DNA from: Rosistilla oblonga
GTDB taxonomy: Bacteria; Planctomycetota; Planctomycetia; Pirellulales; Pirellulaceae
Reading direction: 5' to 3'
Assembly: GCF_007751715.1 (NCBI RefSeq)
Contig: NZ_CP036292.1
Coordinates: forward strand, 1,364,001-1,428,000
DNA: 64,000 nucleotides
The number at the start of each line of letters is the position of its first letter. The stretch's first letter is position 1. Both the position numbers and the translations under genes were made by a program. The notes under the pieces are model-generated. The model had not been told where the DNA came from. It ran no database searches and saw only the letters and a list, made by a program, of their open reading frames with translations. Positions 55,376 through 64,000 of the stretch are shown here, one piece after another.

Positions 55376-56551
55376 TCACCGATAGACGCCGCGATAGGTT
55401 GTCCCTTGGCTGACCTGCGGGACGTAGCCGCTAGCCGGTGCGTAGGGTGGCTGCTGTGGAGCGTATTGCGGTTGCGGCGGTGGATAGTTTGCCGCCGGCA
55501 TCGCCGCTTGAGCCTGCGGCGGCGGATAGTTTGTCTGCGGGTAATTCGCTGGTGGCGGACTAGCCGTTGGCGGCGGGAAACCTTGCAGCGGCGCGTAATT
55601 GGCCTGCGGTGGCGGGACGGTGTAGGTCGGCGGCACCGGGCTCATCGGCGGCTGGCCGATCCGGGTTAGGTCGATCGGCCGCTCGTTGCCATCTTCAGGC
55701 ATCGCAAACAGTCGCGGATCGTCCGACAACAATTGGTTCACCGAATACGAACCGATTTCGATCTTCAGCGCCAACGGTTCGCCTCCGTTGGGCGTCAGCC
55801 GCAGTTGAACATCGTGCGGCAGACTGCATTGCACTTCCTCAAAGTAGCGAAAGTCCTCGCCCGAGGCGTTTGCCAGCAAGCGACCATCGGGACCGTACAG
55901 CAGCAATTCGGTGACCACACCTTGCCGCTGGTCGATCACCATCACGCGGCGATACGTTCCGTCGACCATCGGTTGCGACAGCTTCAGTTCCAGCTTGCCG
56001 TCAGCTCGCACCGTCGGCCCTTCTTCGATCTGGCTGACGTCGATGTGAGCCATCCCCAAGGCGTCGACCAACCACGTCGGATCGACCGGCAGGATCGCTC
56101 GCTGCAATTGCCGTTGGTAATCTTCGTGTCGAGCGAAATAGAGACTGGTCCCCATCCCTTCGGGAATCTTCATCCAGAACAGCTCTTCATTGCTCCCCAG
56201 ATCCATCCCGCTTCCCATCACCACGGGTAGGCTGGCTCGCATCCGGATCCGCCGCGGCCGTTCCAACGCCAGGTTCGCGCGCAGGCTGGGCAGCGCCGGC
56301 ATGCTCAGGACCTTGATCGATGCGGAGGTGCTTTGCAGTTTTTCGATCCGATCGGTTCGATTGACAGCCGCCGCCAATTCCTCGCGCGACGGAGTCCCTT
56401 CGAAGATCTCCGGCGGCGGACTGAAATCGGTGACCGCTTTGCCACGATAACAAGTTGCACCACCGGCGACCCAGGTCACGGACAGCGTCAGCAGAATCTG
56501 CAGCCAGCGTTGGCGATGCGATGGTTCCGAGTTGGGGCCCCGTGGATTCAT
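55376..56551 (-). CDS. Lipoprotein-like envelope protein with proline-rich C-terminus
   Basis: 391 residues from the ATG at 56551, which overlaps the stop of the preceding gene as ATGA. A hydrophobic stretch ending in VAGGATCYRG suggests a signal peptide with a nearby cysteine, possibly a lipobox. The middle (about 45-290) is a beta-rich domain with phrases such as LRANLALERPRRIRMRASLP and ELFWMKIPEG, resembling LolB/DUF4292-type lipid-carrier folds. The last 100 residues are PPP/NYPPPQ-type repeats. Role not known; transport of lipid or lipoprotein to the outer membrane is a guess from the fold resemblance. Confidence 0.65.
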   Translation of the reverse strand: MNPRGPNSEPSHRQRWLQILLTLSVTWVAGGATCYRGKAVTDFSPPPEIFEGTPSREELAAAVNRTDRIEKLQSTSASIKVLSMPALPSLRANLALERPRRIRMRASLPVVMGSGMDLGSNEELFWMKIPEGMGTSLYFARHEDYQRQLQRAILPVDPTWLVDALGMAHIDVSQIEEGPTVRADGKLELKLSQPMVDGTYRRVMVIDQRQGVVTELLLYGPDGRLLANASGEDFRYFEEVQCSLPHDVQLRLTPNGGEPLALKIEIGSYSVNQLLSDDPRLFAMPEDGNERPIDLTRIGQPPMSPVPPTYTVPPPQANYAPLQGFPPPTASPPPANYPQTNYPPPQAQAAMPAANYPPPQPQYAPQQPPYAPASGYVPQVSQGTTYRGVYR

Positions 56552-57042
56552 GATTCCTCGACTTCGCAGTAGAGCAGTTCGGTCAATTCGTCGCGGATCT
56601 GATCCCGCTCTTCCCGCGGGATCTCGCACTCGGCGACTTCGATTTGCGAGTTGTCGGCGATCACCTGGACCACCAACATCCCTTCGACTGCCCCTTCTTC
56701 ATGGTCCAACGGGCGGACGACCCGCTTCCGCATCAACATCAGTGCCAGCAGATAGCGAACCGCTTCGCGATGCGGTTGTTCGGACATTTGTTTCAGCAGA
56801 TCCAACAGGACGTGGTTGGGCGCCAGCTTCATCCGACCAGCTCCCGCTTCGGGCATCTTGCCCTGCCACCAACCGATCGCCTCTTCGGGCGGTCCTTCCC
56901 AGGCCTCGGCGGAGATGTCCTTGCGCGCGAAATCCTCGTCGTCTTCGAAGACGACGGAATAAAACGTTTCGCCAGGCTTCAGCGGCCGATCCAGGACGCT
57001 GCAGCGTCGCGAGCAACGGCTGACTTTATATTCCGACAACAA
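56548..57042 (-). CDS. Conserved-looking protein of unknown function, coupled to the lipoprotein-like gene
   Basis: 164 residues from a TTG start. It begins with a Cys-rich stretch (VSRCSRRCSV) followed by GETFYSVVFEDDEDFARKDI and a tryptophan-rich AEAWEGPPEEAIGWWQGKMP. The rest is helical and acidic. No known motif is recognised and there is no signal peptide. Its stop overlaps the ATG of the next gene by four bases, so the two proteins are probably made together. Confidence 0.65.
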   Translation of the reverse strand: MLSEYKVSRCSRRCSVLDRPLKPGETFYSVVFEDDEDFARKDISAEAWEGPPEEAIGWWQGKMPEAGAGRMKLAPNHVLLDLLKQMSEQPHREAVRYLLALMLMRKRVVRPLDHEEGAVEGMLVVQVIADNSQIEVAECEIPREERDQIRDELTELLYCEVEES

Positions 57043-57177
57043 GACTGGGGTGCCTCAAGCAACGGCCGATTCCCGCGGCCAGAAAGGTCGCCCCTCCCGG
57101 CCAATAGCAAATGGTCAACGACCTGGCTTCTACCACATCGGAAACGGCCAAAGCAATAGATATGAAAGGCATCCCCC

Positions 57178-57240
57178 GCGCTGGAGTCGAGGCTTCAGCC
57201 GAACGATGCGCACCGTCGGCTGAAGCCTCGACTCCAACGC
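57178..57240. repeat. 25-bp inverted repeat (GGAGTCGAGGCTTCAGCC family)
   Basis: A 25-base left arm (57178-57202) pairs with 57216-57240 with one mismatch, around 13 bases. No T-run follows. The same 25-base arm recurs exactly at 59791-59815. Confidence 0.75.
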
Positions 57241-57251
57241 ACCGCGGGACA

Positions 57252-57497
57252 TTACGCCTGCGTCCGGAAGAACGTATCGCGGCGGCCGCCGTTGCCTTCG
57301 ACGAAGCGGATTTTTGCGAAACATTGCGGGCAGCGTCCCTCGTAAAACGCTCCGCCTTTGCGATCGCGATAGGCCCGCACGTAGATGTTGCAGCAAGAGA
57401 AGACCACGCCCAAAAACGGTTTGGCTTTGCTGTCGCCGCCGCGACTGGCCGAACCGTTGGGATCACTCGTTAGATCAAGCTGTTCAGAAGGCTCCAT
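57252..57497 (-). CDS. Small zinc-ribbon-like protein
   Basis: 81 residues from the ATG at 57497; twelve upstream codons are also open. The segment GVVFSCCNIYVRAYRDRKGGAFYEGRCPQCFAKIRF contains two cysteine pairs (CC and CPQC), a likely zinc ribbon. No further domain is present. Function is unknown. It lies 73 bases downstream of the gltX stop on the same strand and could share its transcript. Confidence 0.6.
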   Translation of the reverse strand: MEPSEQLDLTSDPNGSASRGGDSKAKPFLGVVFSCCNIYVRAYRDRKGGAFYEGRCPQCFAKIRFVEGNGGRRDTFFRTQA

Positions 57498-57569
57498 CCT
57501 GGCAACCCTGCTAGCAATACAAGGAAACGTCACGCATCGACTCAGCCGTCTATTTCGGCCGACGGCTAT

Positions 57570-59123
57570 CTATCGATTAACCGCGATTTCGATCCGCTGC
57601 AATACTTCTTCGCGTCCCAGAATTGCTAGCGTTTCAAACATCCCAAATCCGACAGCCTGACCGGTCGTGGCAACTCGCAACGCGTGGATGATCTGACCGA
57701 TCTTGATCCCCTTGGCCTCGACAAACGCCTTCACGGCGACTTCGGTTCCGGCGACGCTGAAGTCGTCGGCTTTACCGAGTTCAACGGCCAGGTCTTTCAG
57801 CAGCCCCACCGCCTCTTCGGGCTTGCGGATTCGTTTTTCGAAATCCTTCTCGACGTAGGTCAGTCGATCGGCCGGGATGAAACAGAATTCGTAATCGATG
57901 ATGTCGCCGGCAACTTTCAAGCGATCGCCAACCGCCGCCACGATCTGCCGCACGCGCGACCGCGTCGCGTCGTCGGCTTCCGCAACCCAGCCCGCTTTGA
58001 CAAGGAACGGCAACGCCATTTCGACCTTCCGATCAACGTCGAAGTCGGCCATGTGATCGGCTTCGAAAGCCAACAGCTTCTGCGGATCGAAACTGGCCGG
58101 ACTCTTATTGACCCGAGCCAAAGTGAAGTGCTTGATCATCTCTTCGCGCGTGAACCGTTCGGTCGAACCGTCCAGCGACCATCCCAGCAGCATCAGATAG
58201 TTCAAGATCGCATCGGGCAGGAAACCGATCTCGCGATAGAAGTCGACGATCACGGGATTAAACGTGTTGGCATCGGTATCCATCCCGATCCGGTCGGCGA
58301 TCCGTTTGCCGTAATCGGTTAGCGCCGCGAAGTCGCGTTGCTTCAGATATTTGTCCAGCTTCCGTTTGCTCAGCTTCGCCGATCCGCCCGGTTCGGCTAC
58401 GTAAGGCAGGTGCGCGAACTGTGGCAGTTCGAACCCAAGCGACTCGGCGATGAAGATCTGCCGCGGCGTGTTAGGCAGGTGCTCGGCGGCGCGAACGACG
58501 TGAGTGATCTCAAAATCGTGGTCGTCGACGACGGTCGCCAAGTGATACAGGCACGAACCATCGGCTCGTTGGATCACGTGGTCCTGTTCGGCGGCCCAGT
58601 CGACGCGGACTTCGCCACGGACCAGGTCGTCGATTTGGCAAACTCCCTCGCGAGGCATCTTCAACCGCACCACGCCGGCTCGCCCTTCGGATTCGAACGC
58701 CGCCGCTTGCTCATCGGTTTCCGCCATCCAACGTCGGTCGTAGACGAATGCGCCCCCCGCTTTCTCGGCCGCCTCACGCTGCTGCTGCAGCTCTTCCGGC
58801 TTGGCAAAGTCGCGGTAGGCATGCCCCGATTTCAGCAATTGGTCGACAGCTTCGCGATGGCGATCGGCTCGCTGCGACTGATAATAGGGAGCGTGCGGCC
58901 CGTCGACTTCGGGGCCTTCGTCCCAGTCCATTCCCAACCAGCGGAAGCCATCCAAAATCGGCTGCAACGCTTCTTCGACGTTCCGCTGTTGATCGGTGTC
59001 GTCGATCCGCAAGATGAACTGGCCTCCCGCCTGCCGTGCGAGCAGCCAATTGAACAGCGCCGTGCGAACGCCGCCGATGTGAAGGTAACCTGTCGGACTG
59101 GGGGCAAAGCGAGTGCGGATCAT
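57570..59123 (-). CDS. gltX: Glutamate--tRNA ligase
   Basis: Charges tRNA-Glu, and tRNA-Gln where GatCAB is used. From the ATG at 59123 it has 517 residues and begins [18 protein letters not shown], the class I HIGH signature. The second signature is KLSKRKLD (KMSKS equivalent) near residue 240. The [17 protein letters not shown]-like region and a C-terminal anticodon-binding helical domain are present. The frame is open 15 codons further upstream, but the family starts at the chosen methionine. Confidence 0.95.
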   Translation of the reverse strand: MIRTRFAPSPTGYLHIGGVRTALFNWLLARQAGGQFILRIDDTDQQRNVEEALQPILDGFRWLGMDWDEGPEVDGPHAPYYQSQRADRHREAVDQLLKSGHAYRDFAKPEELQQQREAAEKAGGAFVYDRRWMAETDEQAAAFESEGRAGVVRLKMPREGVCQIDDLVRGEVRVDWAAEQDHVIQRADGSCLYHLATVVDDHDFEITHVVRAAEHLPNTPRQIFIAESLGFELPQFAHLPYVAEPGGSAKLSKRKLDKYLKQRDFAALTDYGKRIADRIGMDTDANTFNPVIVDFYREIGFLPDAILNYLMLLGWSLDGSTERFTREEMIKHFTLARVNKSPASFDPQKLLAFEADHMADFDVDRKVEMALPFLVKAGWVAEADDATRSRVRQIVAAVGDRLKVAGDIIDYEFCFIPADRLTYVEKDFEKRIRKPEEAVGLLKDLAVELGKADDFSVAGTEVAVKAFVEAKGIKIGQIIHALRVATTGQAVGFGMFETLAILGREEVLQRIEIAVNR

Positions 59124-59356
59124 AGAACTGGGGTGTCGATGGAAACGAGAATCAAAAGCGAACGTCAAATAACATTAAGATGGTGAAGCGAAGCTCACGC
59201 CGCTGGGCGTTGCCACGACCACCGGCATCGGCGTCGATTCCACGCCGATTCGCCCCATTAGCCTGATCGATTGGGCGAAGATCCGCTAGTCCACCCAGCG
59301 TCCCGCGGCCGATCGAACCAACGTCTCACATCGAGATCCTCGGAGAATCACGTCCC

Positions 59357-59767
59357 ATGGCCGAAAACAAAACTCAGCCGACCGACGCCAGCGTCGACGA
59401 TTTTATCGCAGCGATCGACAACTCGCGACGGCGGGCGGACGCTTTGACAGCTTTGGCGATCTACAAGGAAATCACTCGCCTGCCAGCGGTGATGTGGGGG
59501 CCGTCGATCATTGGGTTCGGAACATATCACTACGTTTACGCGACGGGGCGCGAAGGGGACATGCCAGCGGCCGCCTTCTCGCCACGCAAGTCGAACATGA
59601 CCTTCTACGTCAGCGACACCTTCGACGGTGCCGATTCGCTGTACCAACGACTGGGGAAACACAAGCGATCGGTCGCCTGTCTGTACATCAACAAGCTCGA
59701 CGACGTCGACTTGGAGGTCCTACGCGAGATCATCGCCCGGCAATACCCCCACGGATACGCCTGCTGA
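59357..59767 (+). CDS. DUF1801 domain protein
   Basis: 136 residues. The DUF1801/YdhG-like fold is shown by VDDFIAAIDNSRRRADALTAL near the start, MWGPSIIGFGTYHYVYATGREGDMP in the middle and FSPRKSNMTFYVSD, ending in KLDDVDLEVLREIIARQ. Family members are small cytoplasmic proteins without an assigned reaction. The gene stands alone and is followed by repeat DNA. Confidence 0.85.
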   Translation: MAENKTQPTDASVDDFIAAIDNSRRRADALTALAIYKEITRLPAVMWGPSIIGFGTYHYVYATGREGDMPAAAFSPRKSNMTFYVSDTFDGADSLYQRLGKHKRSVACLYINKLDDVDLEVLREIIARQYPHGYAC

Positions 59768-59790
59768 TGCAGGCTGGAGACGAATGCCCC

Positions 59791-59815
59791 GCGCTGGAGT
59801 CGAGGCTTCAGCCGA
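59791..59815. repeat. Single copy of the 25-base GGAGTCGAGGCTTCAGCC arm
   Basis: Identical over 25 bases to the left arm of the palindrome at 57178-57240. Here no matching right arm follows; it runs straight into the tandem array that begins at 59827. Confidence 0.7.
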
Positions 59816-59826
59816 TCGATCTCGTC

Positions 59827-60180
59827 GTTTAACCGCGTGCCCAGCGGGCCGCGCGTTACGAGAAGCTGGCCCCACGAATTGGCAAGACAAGCCGCAAACT
59901 GCGCGGGGCGTTGCCCACGCGGTTAAACGATGCGCTCTGCACCGTAGTCGCGTGTCGTTTAACCGCGTGCCCAGCGGGCCGCGCGTTACGAGAAGCTGGC
60001 CCCACGAATTGGCGAGACAAGCCGCAAAACGCGCGGGGCGTTGCCCGCGCGGTTAAACTATGCGCTCTGCACCGTGGTCGCGTTTTCGTTTCACCGCGTG
60101 CCCAGCGGGCCGCGCTTCCTGGGCGGCGATCACGCAACTATCGACGATGATCGCGCGGGGCGTTGCCCACGCGGTTAAAC
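59827..60180. repeat. Three-copy tandem array of about 130 bp, each copy ended by inverted repeats
   Basis: Copies lie at 59827-59928, 59957-60058 and 60088-60180. Each begins GTTTAACCGCGTGCCCAGCGGG (third copy GTTTCACC) and ends GCGCGGGGCGTTGCCC(A/G)CGCGGTTAAAC, so the ends are inverted repeats of each other. Copies one and two are nearly identical inside; copy three has a different core. Spacers of 28-29 bases (GATGCGCTCTGCACCGTAGTCGCG and variants) are also conserved. The array lies between the DUF1801 gene and the 3' end of ispH. Confidence 0.85.
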
Positions 60181-60200
60181 GAAGCGGTGAAGTATAAAAA

Positions 60201-61136
60201 CTACTTCTTTGCGTACTGGCGCAGCGGCTTGGGCAGCGGGAAGGAGACCTTTTCCTCGCGGACGGTTTTCAGTTCGACTTCGGCGGCAAAGTTCTCTTCG
60301 AGCCACTGGATCGTGGCGTTGACGACCGATTCGGGAGCGCTGGCACCGGCGGTGACCAAGACGGTCCAATCGGCTTGGAACTGGTCGACCGAAAGGTCTT
60401 CGGGACCGTCGATCAAGAAGGCGGGGCGATCGGGCGATTCGGCCAGCTCGCGCAGGCGTTGGCTGTTGCTACTGTTCTGGCTCCCCAGCACGATCACCGC
60501 GTCGGCGTCGTCGCTCAACAATCGCACTGCCTCCTGGCGGTTCTGCGTCGCGTAGCAGATGTCGTCTTTGGGGGGGCCCTTGAGTTCGGGGAAGCGAGCC
60601 TTCAAGCGGTTGATGATCCGCGTCGCGTCGTCGACACTCAAGGTGGTCTGCGTCAGATAAGCCAGCTTCGATTCGTCCGACACGTCCAACTTGTCGACAT
60701 CCTCTTCGGTTTCGACAAGGATGATCGCCTCGGGAGCTTCCCCCATCGTGCCGATCACCTCGTCGTGCCCATCGTGCCCGATCAAGAAGATGGTGTAGCC
60801 CTGCTTGGCGTATCGGATCGCTTCCAGATGGACCTTGGTCACCAGCGGGCAGGTGGCGTCGATCGCCGTCAAGTTCCGCTGTTTCGCAAGTTCACGCGTC
60901 GCGGGAGCGACGCCGTGAGCGGAGAAGAGGACGGTGGCCCCTTCGGGAACGTCGGTCAATTCGTTGACAAAGACGGCCCCTTTGGAACGGAAGGTGCGGA
61001 CGACGTATTGGTTGTGGACGATCTCGTGATAGACATAGACCGGCGGCCCCATCGCTTCCAACGCGATCTCCAGGCTCTCGACCGCCATGTTGACGCCCGC
61101 ACAGAACCCACGCGGCGCGGCAAGGTGAATTTTCAT
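60201..61136 (-). CDS. ispH: 4-hydroxy-3-methylbut-2-enyl diphosphate reductase
   Basis: Last step of the MEP isoprenoid pathway; a 4Fe-4S enzyme. The 311 residues contain APRGFCAGVNMAVE (Cys12), SAHGVAPATRE, DATCPLVTKVH and CYATQNRQEAV, so the three cluster cysteines are present. SQNSSNSQRLRE is the usual substrate-binding segment. Length is normal. It reads toward the tandem repeat array on its 3' side and has its own upstream region. Confidence 0.97.
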   Translation of the reverse strand: MKIHLAAPRGFCAGVNMAVESLEIALEAMGPPVYVYHEIVHNQYVVRTFRSKGAVFVNELTDVPEGATVLFSAHGVAPATRELAKQRNLTAIDATCPLVTKVHLEAIRYAKQGYTIFLIGHDGHDEVIGTMGEAPEAIILVETEEDVDKLDVSDESKLAYLTQTTLSVDDATRIINRLKARFPELKGPPKDDICYATQNRQEAVRLLSDDADAVIVLGSQNSSNSQRLRELAESPDRPAFLIDGPEDLSVDQFQADWTVLVTAGASAPESVVNATIQWLEENFAAEVELKTVREEKVSFPLPKPLRQYAKK

Positions 61137-61340
61137 AGTAGAATCGTCTTTATCCCAAGGTCATCAATTTCGTCGAAGTTCCGCTACCGATAGGATAACC
61201 GGACAACGATTTTCTGCCTAACGCCCTTTTCGCGTTCTCCTTAGGCGAAGTCGTCGTTGATTTGCAGCCGGCCGCCGCAGTCGCGGCCACCACCGATTCG
61301 CTCCGTCGCAGTCCCCCTTCATATTAAATAGGTCCTCGCC

Positions 61341-62270
61341 ATGCCAGCCTATCGTGTCGAGCGTTCGATCCTGATCGATGCGGACGCTGAAACCGTGTTC
61401 GATACCGTCGCCGATTTCAGCACCTGGAGCACCTGGTCCCCCTGGTTGGTGATCGCCCACGAAGCTGTCGTGACCGTGACCGATGACCCCAAGAGCGTCG
61501 GATCGATCTATCGCTGGAGCGGCGAATTCGTCGGCCGGGGGGAGATCGAACACCGCCAATTGGATCGACCTCGCAAAATCGTCGACACGCTGCGATTCGA
61601 AAAGCCGTTCAAATCGACGTCGCAGGTCGAATTCAGCGTGCAAAGTGAAGCTGGCCAGACGCGACTCTCCTGGGCGATGGATGGCACCCTCCCCTGGTTC
61701 CTGTTCTGGATGCGACGCAACATGGAGACCTTTATAGGCATGGATTACCAGCGCGGACTCAAAATGCTCCGCGAATACATCCAGACCGGCCGCGTGTTGT
61801 CCAAGAGCACCGTCGAGGGGATCGAAAAAATTCCGCCGCGCCGCGTGATCGGGCTCCGCGAGTCATGCCAGTTGGCCGAGATCGGCCCGGTGATGGAGAA
61901 GACCTTCGCCCGCGTTGGGGAAGAGTTCTCGCGACGCAATCTGCCGTTGGACGGGGAGATGTTGAGCGTCTACCACCCCAGCGACATGATGCGTGGCCAG
62001 TTCGAATTCACTTGCGGATTTGTCGTCGATCCAAGCGTCCCACTGCCGGCGGGGCTCGTCGAGTGCTCGATCCCGGCAGCCAAGGCGTTGCACATCAAGC
62101 ATGTCGGCAGTTACGAAAACCTAGGCAATGCGTGGAGTGGTGCTCACCAGTTTGCCAATTACCGAAAACGTAAACTCGCGAAGACCGAGACGCTGGAGAT
62201 CTACCGCAACACGCCGGAGGATACGGCCGACGAAGACCTTGTCACCGACATCTATCTGCCGCTGCGATAG
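61341..62270 (+). CDS. SRPBCC domain fused to GyrI-like small-molecule-binding domain
   Basis: 309 residues. The first 150 are a SRPBCC/polyketide-cyclase-type lipid-binding fold, beginning YRVERSILIDADAETVFDTVADFSTWSTWSPW. The second half (about 155-305) is a GyrI-like/AraC effector-binding domain with PRRVIGLRESCQLAEIGPVMEKTF, FTCGFVVDPSVPLPAGLVECSIPAAKAL and the ending VTDIYLPLR. There is no DNA-binding domain, so it is not a classical regulator. It probably binds a hydrophobic or cationic ligand, which is unknown. Confidence 0.83.
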   Translation: MPAYRVERSILIDADAETVFDTVADFSTWSTWSPWLVIAHEAVVTVTDDPKSVGSIYRWSGEFVGRGEIEHRQLDRPRKIVDTLRFEKPFKSTSQVEFSVQSEAGQTRLSWAMDGTLPWFLFWMRRNMETFIGMDYQRGLKMLREYIQTGRVLSKSTVEGIEKIPPRRVIGLRESCQLAEIGPVMEKTFARVGEEFSRRNLPLDGEMLSVYHPSDMMRGQFEFTCGFVVDPSVPLPAGLVECSIPAAKALHIKHVGSYENLGNAWSGAHQFANYRKRKLAKTETLEIYRNTPEDTADEDLVTDIYLPLR

Positions 62271-62480
62271 CTTTCAGTTTTTAAACCGCCAACGGGCAAC
62301 CGATTTTTGCGAGCCGACCGCCGCCCCCCGGGCCAAGATCCGATCCCCGCGTGCGAATCCCTTTGGGGACGCCGCGTTTAAGTAACCACAACGATTCCTG
62401 GTCGGGTCCAAAAAACGAAGTTGGCCACCCAGTGCAAATCTGCGATTCGATGTAAGGTATCAACTAGGCACGCGATAGCA

Positions 62481-62594
62481 GCTTGTCGGTTTAATCACAA
62501 CGAGCTTCCTTGCATTAGCCGTTTGGGCGTTAGCCCCGGTTTAGTGGCAGCGGAACTGGGGCTAACGCCCAAACGGCTGATTAAACCGACAAGC
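62481..62594. repeat. Nested 114-bp palindrome upstream of the PQQ-propeller gene
   Basis: The outer arms GCTTGTCGGTTTAATCA (62481-62497) and TGATTAAACCGACAAGC (62578-62594) match perfectly. The inner arms AGCCGTTTGGGCGTTAGCCCC (62517-62537) and GGGGCTAACGCCCAAACGGCT (62558-62578) match perfectly over 21 bases. The two stems are separated by unpaired bases on the left only. It ends about 50 bases before the next gene start. The rest of 62271-62645 shows no gene. Confidence 0.9.
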
Positions 62595-62645
62595 CGCTAG
62601 CGTCCGGTTCTCCCGTAAGAAAAAACACCTAACGAGCGAAGTCCC

Positions 62646-64000
62646 ATGTCCGACGATGTCACTCCCGAAAACGAACCGGCTGCCACCGATGCGACCACCC
62701 CGCCGGCACGCAAGCCGGTGATCCTGGTCGCGCTGACGCTGTTGTTCGCCGCCTTCACGATCGGCGGTCGCTACTTCATCATCGAACTGGAAGACTTGGC
62801 TGGCATCAGCATGGATGTGCTGAACGTGATCACCTTGTTCGGCACCGGGGCGTTGTTGCTGGGATGGGCTGGCTGGGCGTTGCTGTTGAGCGGTTGGAAC
62901 TGGCCGCAGCGGATCGCGGTGGCGGGGCTGTTGATCGGACTTCCGCTCGGATTTCTGAGTCTGTTTCGCCCGGTCGGCGGCGGCGATATCAATTTCCTGA
63001 GGTTTGAACCGGTCTGGACCGAGCGAGCTCAACCGGCGGCGCTGGCCGACGACGCCGCGGTTGTGACCGTCGATCTGAAAACCGAAACGCCGGCCGATTT
63101 CGCTCAGTTCCTGGGACGCGAGCAGACCGGCAGCGTCGACGCTCAGATCGATCCCGAAAAATTCGCCGACAGCCCAATCCTTTGGAAGCAAACGATCGGC
63201 CTCGGTTGGCCGGGCTTCGTCGCTCGCAATGGCTTTGCCGTCACGATGGAACAGCGTGGCGTCAACGAATGCGTCAGCTGTTATAAGATCGACGATGGCA
63301 CGCTGGTCTGGTTGTACGAACATCCGGCCCGGCACCGCGACGCGATGAACCTCGGACATGTCGGTCCGCGGTCGACACCCGTCATCCACGACGGCCGGGT
63401 TTACGCCGTCGGTGCGGTCGGCAACTTCGTCTGCTTGGACGGCGCCGATGGAACGCCGCTGTGGCAGGTGGATCTGAACGAACTGCTGGATATCGAGCTG
63501 GCGGAAACGACCGACAACGATGGACTGACGGTTCAATACGAAGAGAACACGTCGCTGGCGTGGGGCCGCAGCAATTCTCCGTTGATCGTCGACGACAGCG
63601 TGATCATCGCCGGTGGTGGGCCGCGCGATGGAGACAAAGCGACGTTGATGGCCTTCGATCTGCAGACGGGCGAACTGAAGTGGCGCGGCGGCGACGAGAT
63701 GATCGCTTACGGATCGCCCACGATCGCAACGGTCTCTGGCATCCGACAGATCCTGATGACCGCGGAGAGCCAGGCGATGGGATTCAATCCCGAAACCGGC
63801 GACGTGTTATGGACGTTCGAACGCAGCGGCGACAGCGACGGCGGCGCGAACACCTCGCAGTTGTCGGTCGTGTCGGAGACTGACGTGATGACGACTAAAG
63901 GCTATCCCGGCGGCGGTGGCGAACGGATCCGATTGAACGTCGACGGCGACAAGATCACGCCCGAATCGGTCTGGTATAACGCCAGCGTTCTGAAAACAAA
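62646..64000 (+). CDS. Membrane-anchored PQQ-like beta-propeller protein, 5' part (truncated by window edge)
   Basis: The frame opens at the ATG at 62646 and runs without a stop to the end of the window (about 451 codons), so the C-terminus is missing. The N-terminus has three hydrophobic helices (about residues 23-45, 58-80 and 85-105). The extracytoplasmic part then shows PQQ-type propeller blades: GTLVWLYEHPA, STPVIHDGRVYAVGAVGNFVCLDGADGTPLWQVDL, SNSPLIVDDSVIIAGGG, LMAFDLQTGELKWRG and GFNPETGDVLWTFE. No quinone-enzyme residues are seen, so it is more likely a structural or scaffold propeller than a dehydrogenase. It continues beyond the right edge. Confidence 0.85.
   Translation, partial: MSDDVTPENEPAATDATTPPARKPVILVALTLLFAAFTIGGRYFIIELEDLAGISMDVLNVITLFGTGALLLGWAGWALLLSGWNWPQRIAVAGLLIGLPLGFLSLFRPVGGGDINFLRFEPVWTERAQPAALADDAAVVTVDLKTETPADFAQFLGREQTGSVDAQIDPEKFADSPILWKQTIGLGWPGFVARNGFAVTMEQRGVNECVSCYKIDDGTLVWLYEHPARHRDAMNLGHVGPRSTPVIHDGRVYAVGAVGNFVCLDGADGTPLWQVDLNELLDIELAETTDNDGLTVQYEENTSLAWGRSNSPLIVDDSVIIAGGGPRDGDKATLMAFDLQTGELKWRGGDEMIAYGSPTIATVSGIRQILMTAESQAMGFNPETGDVLWTFERSGDSDGGANTSQLSVVSETDVMTTKGYPGGGGERIRLNVDGDKITPESVWYNASVLKT

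Noticed and set aside
59827-60180. CRISPR array
   Set aside because: Only three units, repeats of about 100 bp and near-identical spacers; no cas genes nearby.
62562-63536. 324-codon minus-strand frame at the right end
   Set aside because: It overlaps the nested palindrome and lies opposite clear PQQ-propeller blades on the plus strand.

Overview
The window looks like a chromosomal piece of a planctomycete, most likely of the Pirellulaceae (Rhodopirellula/Rosistilla/Roseimaritima type). This is inferred from gene families, not from a marker gene. The clues are serine/threonine kinases paired with ECF-type sigma factors, two 3-keto-disaccharide-hydrolase-like (DUF1080) folds, large secreted proteins of unknown function, loosely packed genes, and many palindromic intergenic repeats. 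No rRNA, tRNA, CRISPR array, insertion sequence or prophage was recognised.

Left part (1-6.5 kb): the 3' end of a TctA-type transporter gene, then a minus-strand run hemB - class II photolyase - queC, a secreted DUF1080 protein and a DHH phosphoesterase.

Centre-left (6.8-24.7 kb): the most unusual part. All genes lie on the minus strand. In transcription order they are a membrane serine/threonine kinase, a degenerate sigma-like protein, an MMPL/RND exporter, a 3.1-thousand-residue single-module polyketide synthase, two GNAT-fold transferases (FemAB/BioF2-like and MprF-C-terminus-like) and a SAM methyltransferase. The synthase reads KS-AT-DH-(structural KR)-ER-KR-ACP, then a condensation-like domain whose catalytic His is replaced by Gln, then a thioester reductase. 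The last four genes overlap or nearly touch. My reading is a pathway for a highly reduced polyketide lipid released by reduction, decorated by the transferases and exported by the MMPL protein. The product is unknown.

Middle (25-36.8 kb): a MocR-type regulator diverges from an assimilatory sulfite reductase gene followed by a small membrane protein. Next come a decayed partial copy of the neighbouring kinase gene, a 1002-residue outer-membrane protein with an inverse-autotransporter-like barrel and a long right-handed beta-helix, and an ECF sigma factor coupled to two tandem paralogous membrane kinases.

Right part (36.9-64 kb): mostly housekeeping and secreted enzymes. These include RNase R, a secreted alpha/beta hydrolase, FlgM, a Fur-family regulator, a large secreted protein, a 7Fe ferredoxin, chorismate synthase, an ECF sigma factor, gamma-glutamyltransferase with a BPL_N protein and a C45-type Ntn hydrolase, an EEP-family protein, a proline-rich lipoprotein-like protein, GltX, IspH, a SRPBCC/GyrI fusion and the start of a membrane-anchored PQQ-propeller protein running off the right edge. 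Intergenic DNA here carries several families of palindromic repeats, including a 130-bp tandem array at 59.8-60.2 kb.
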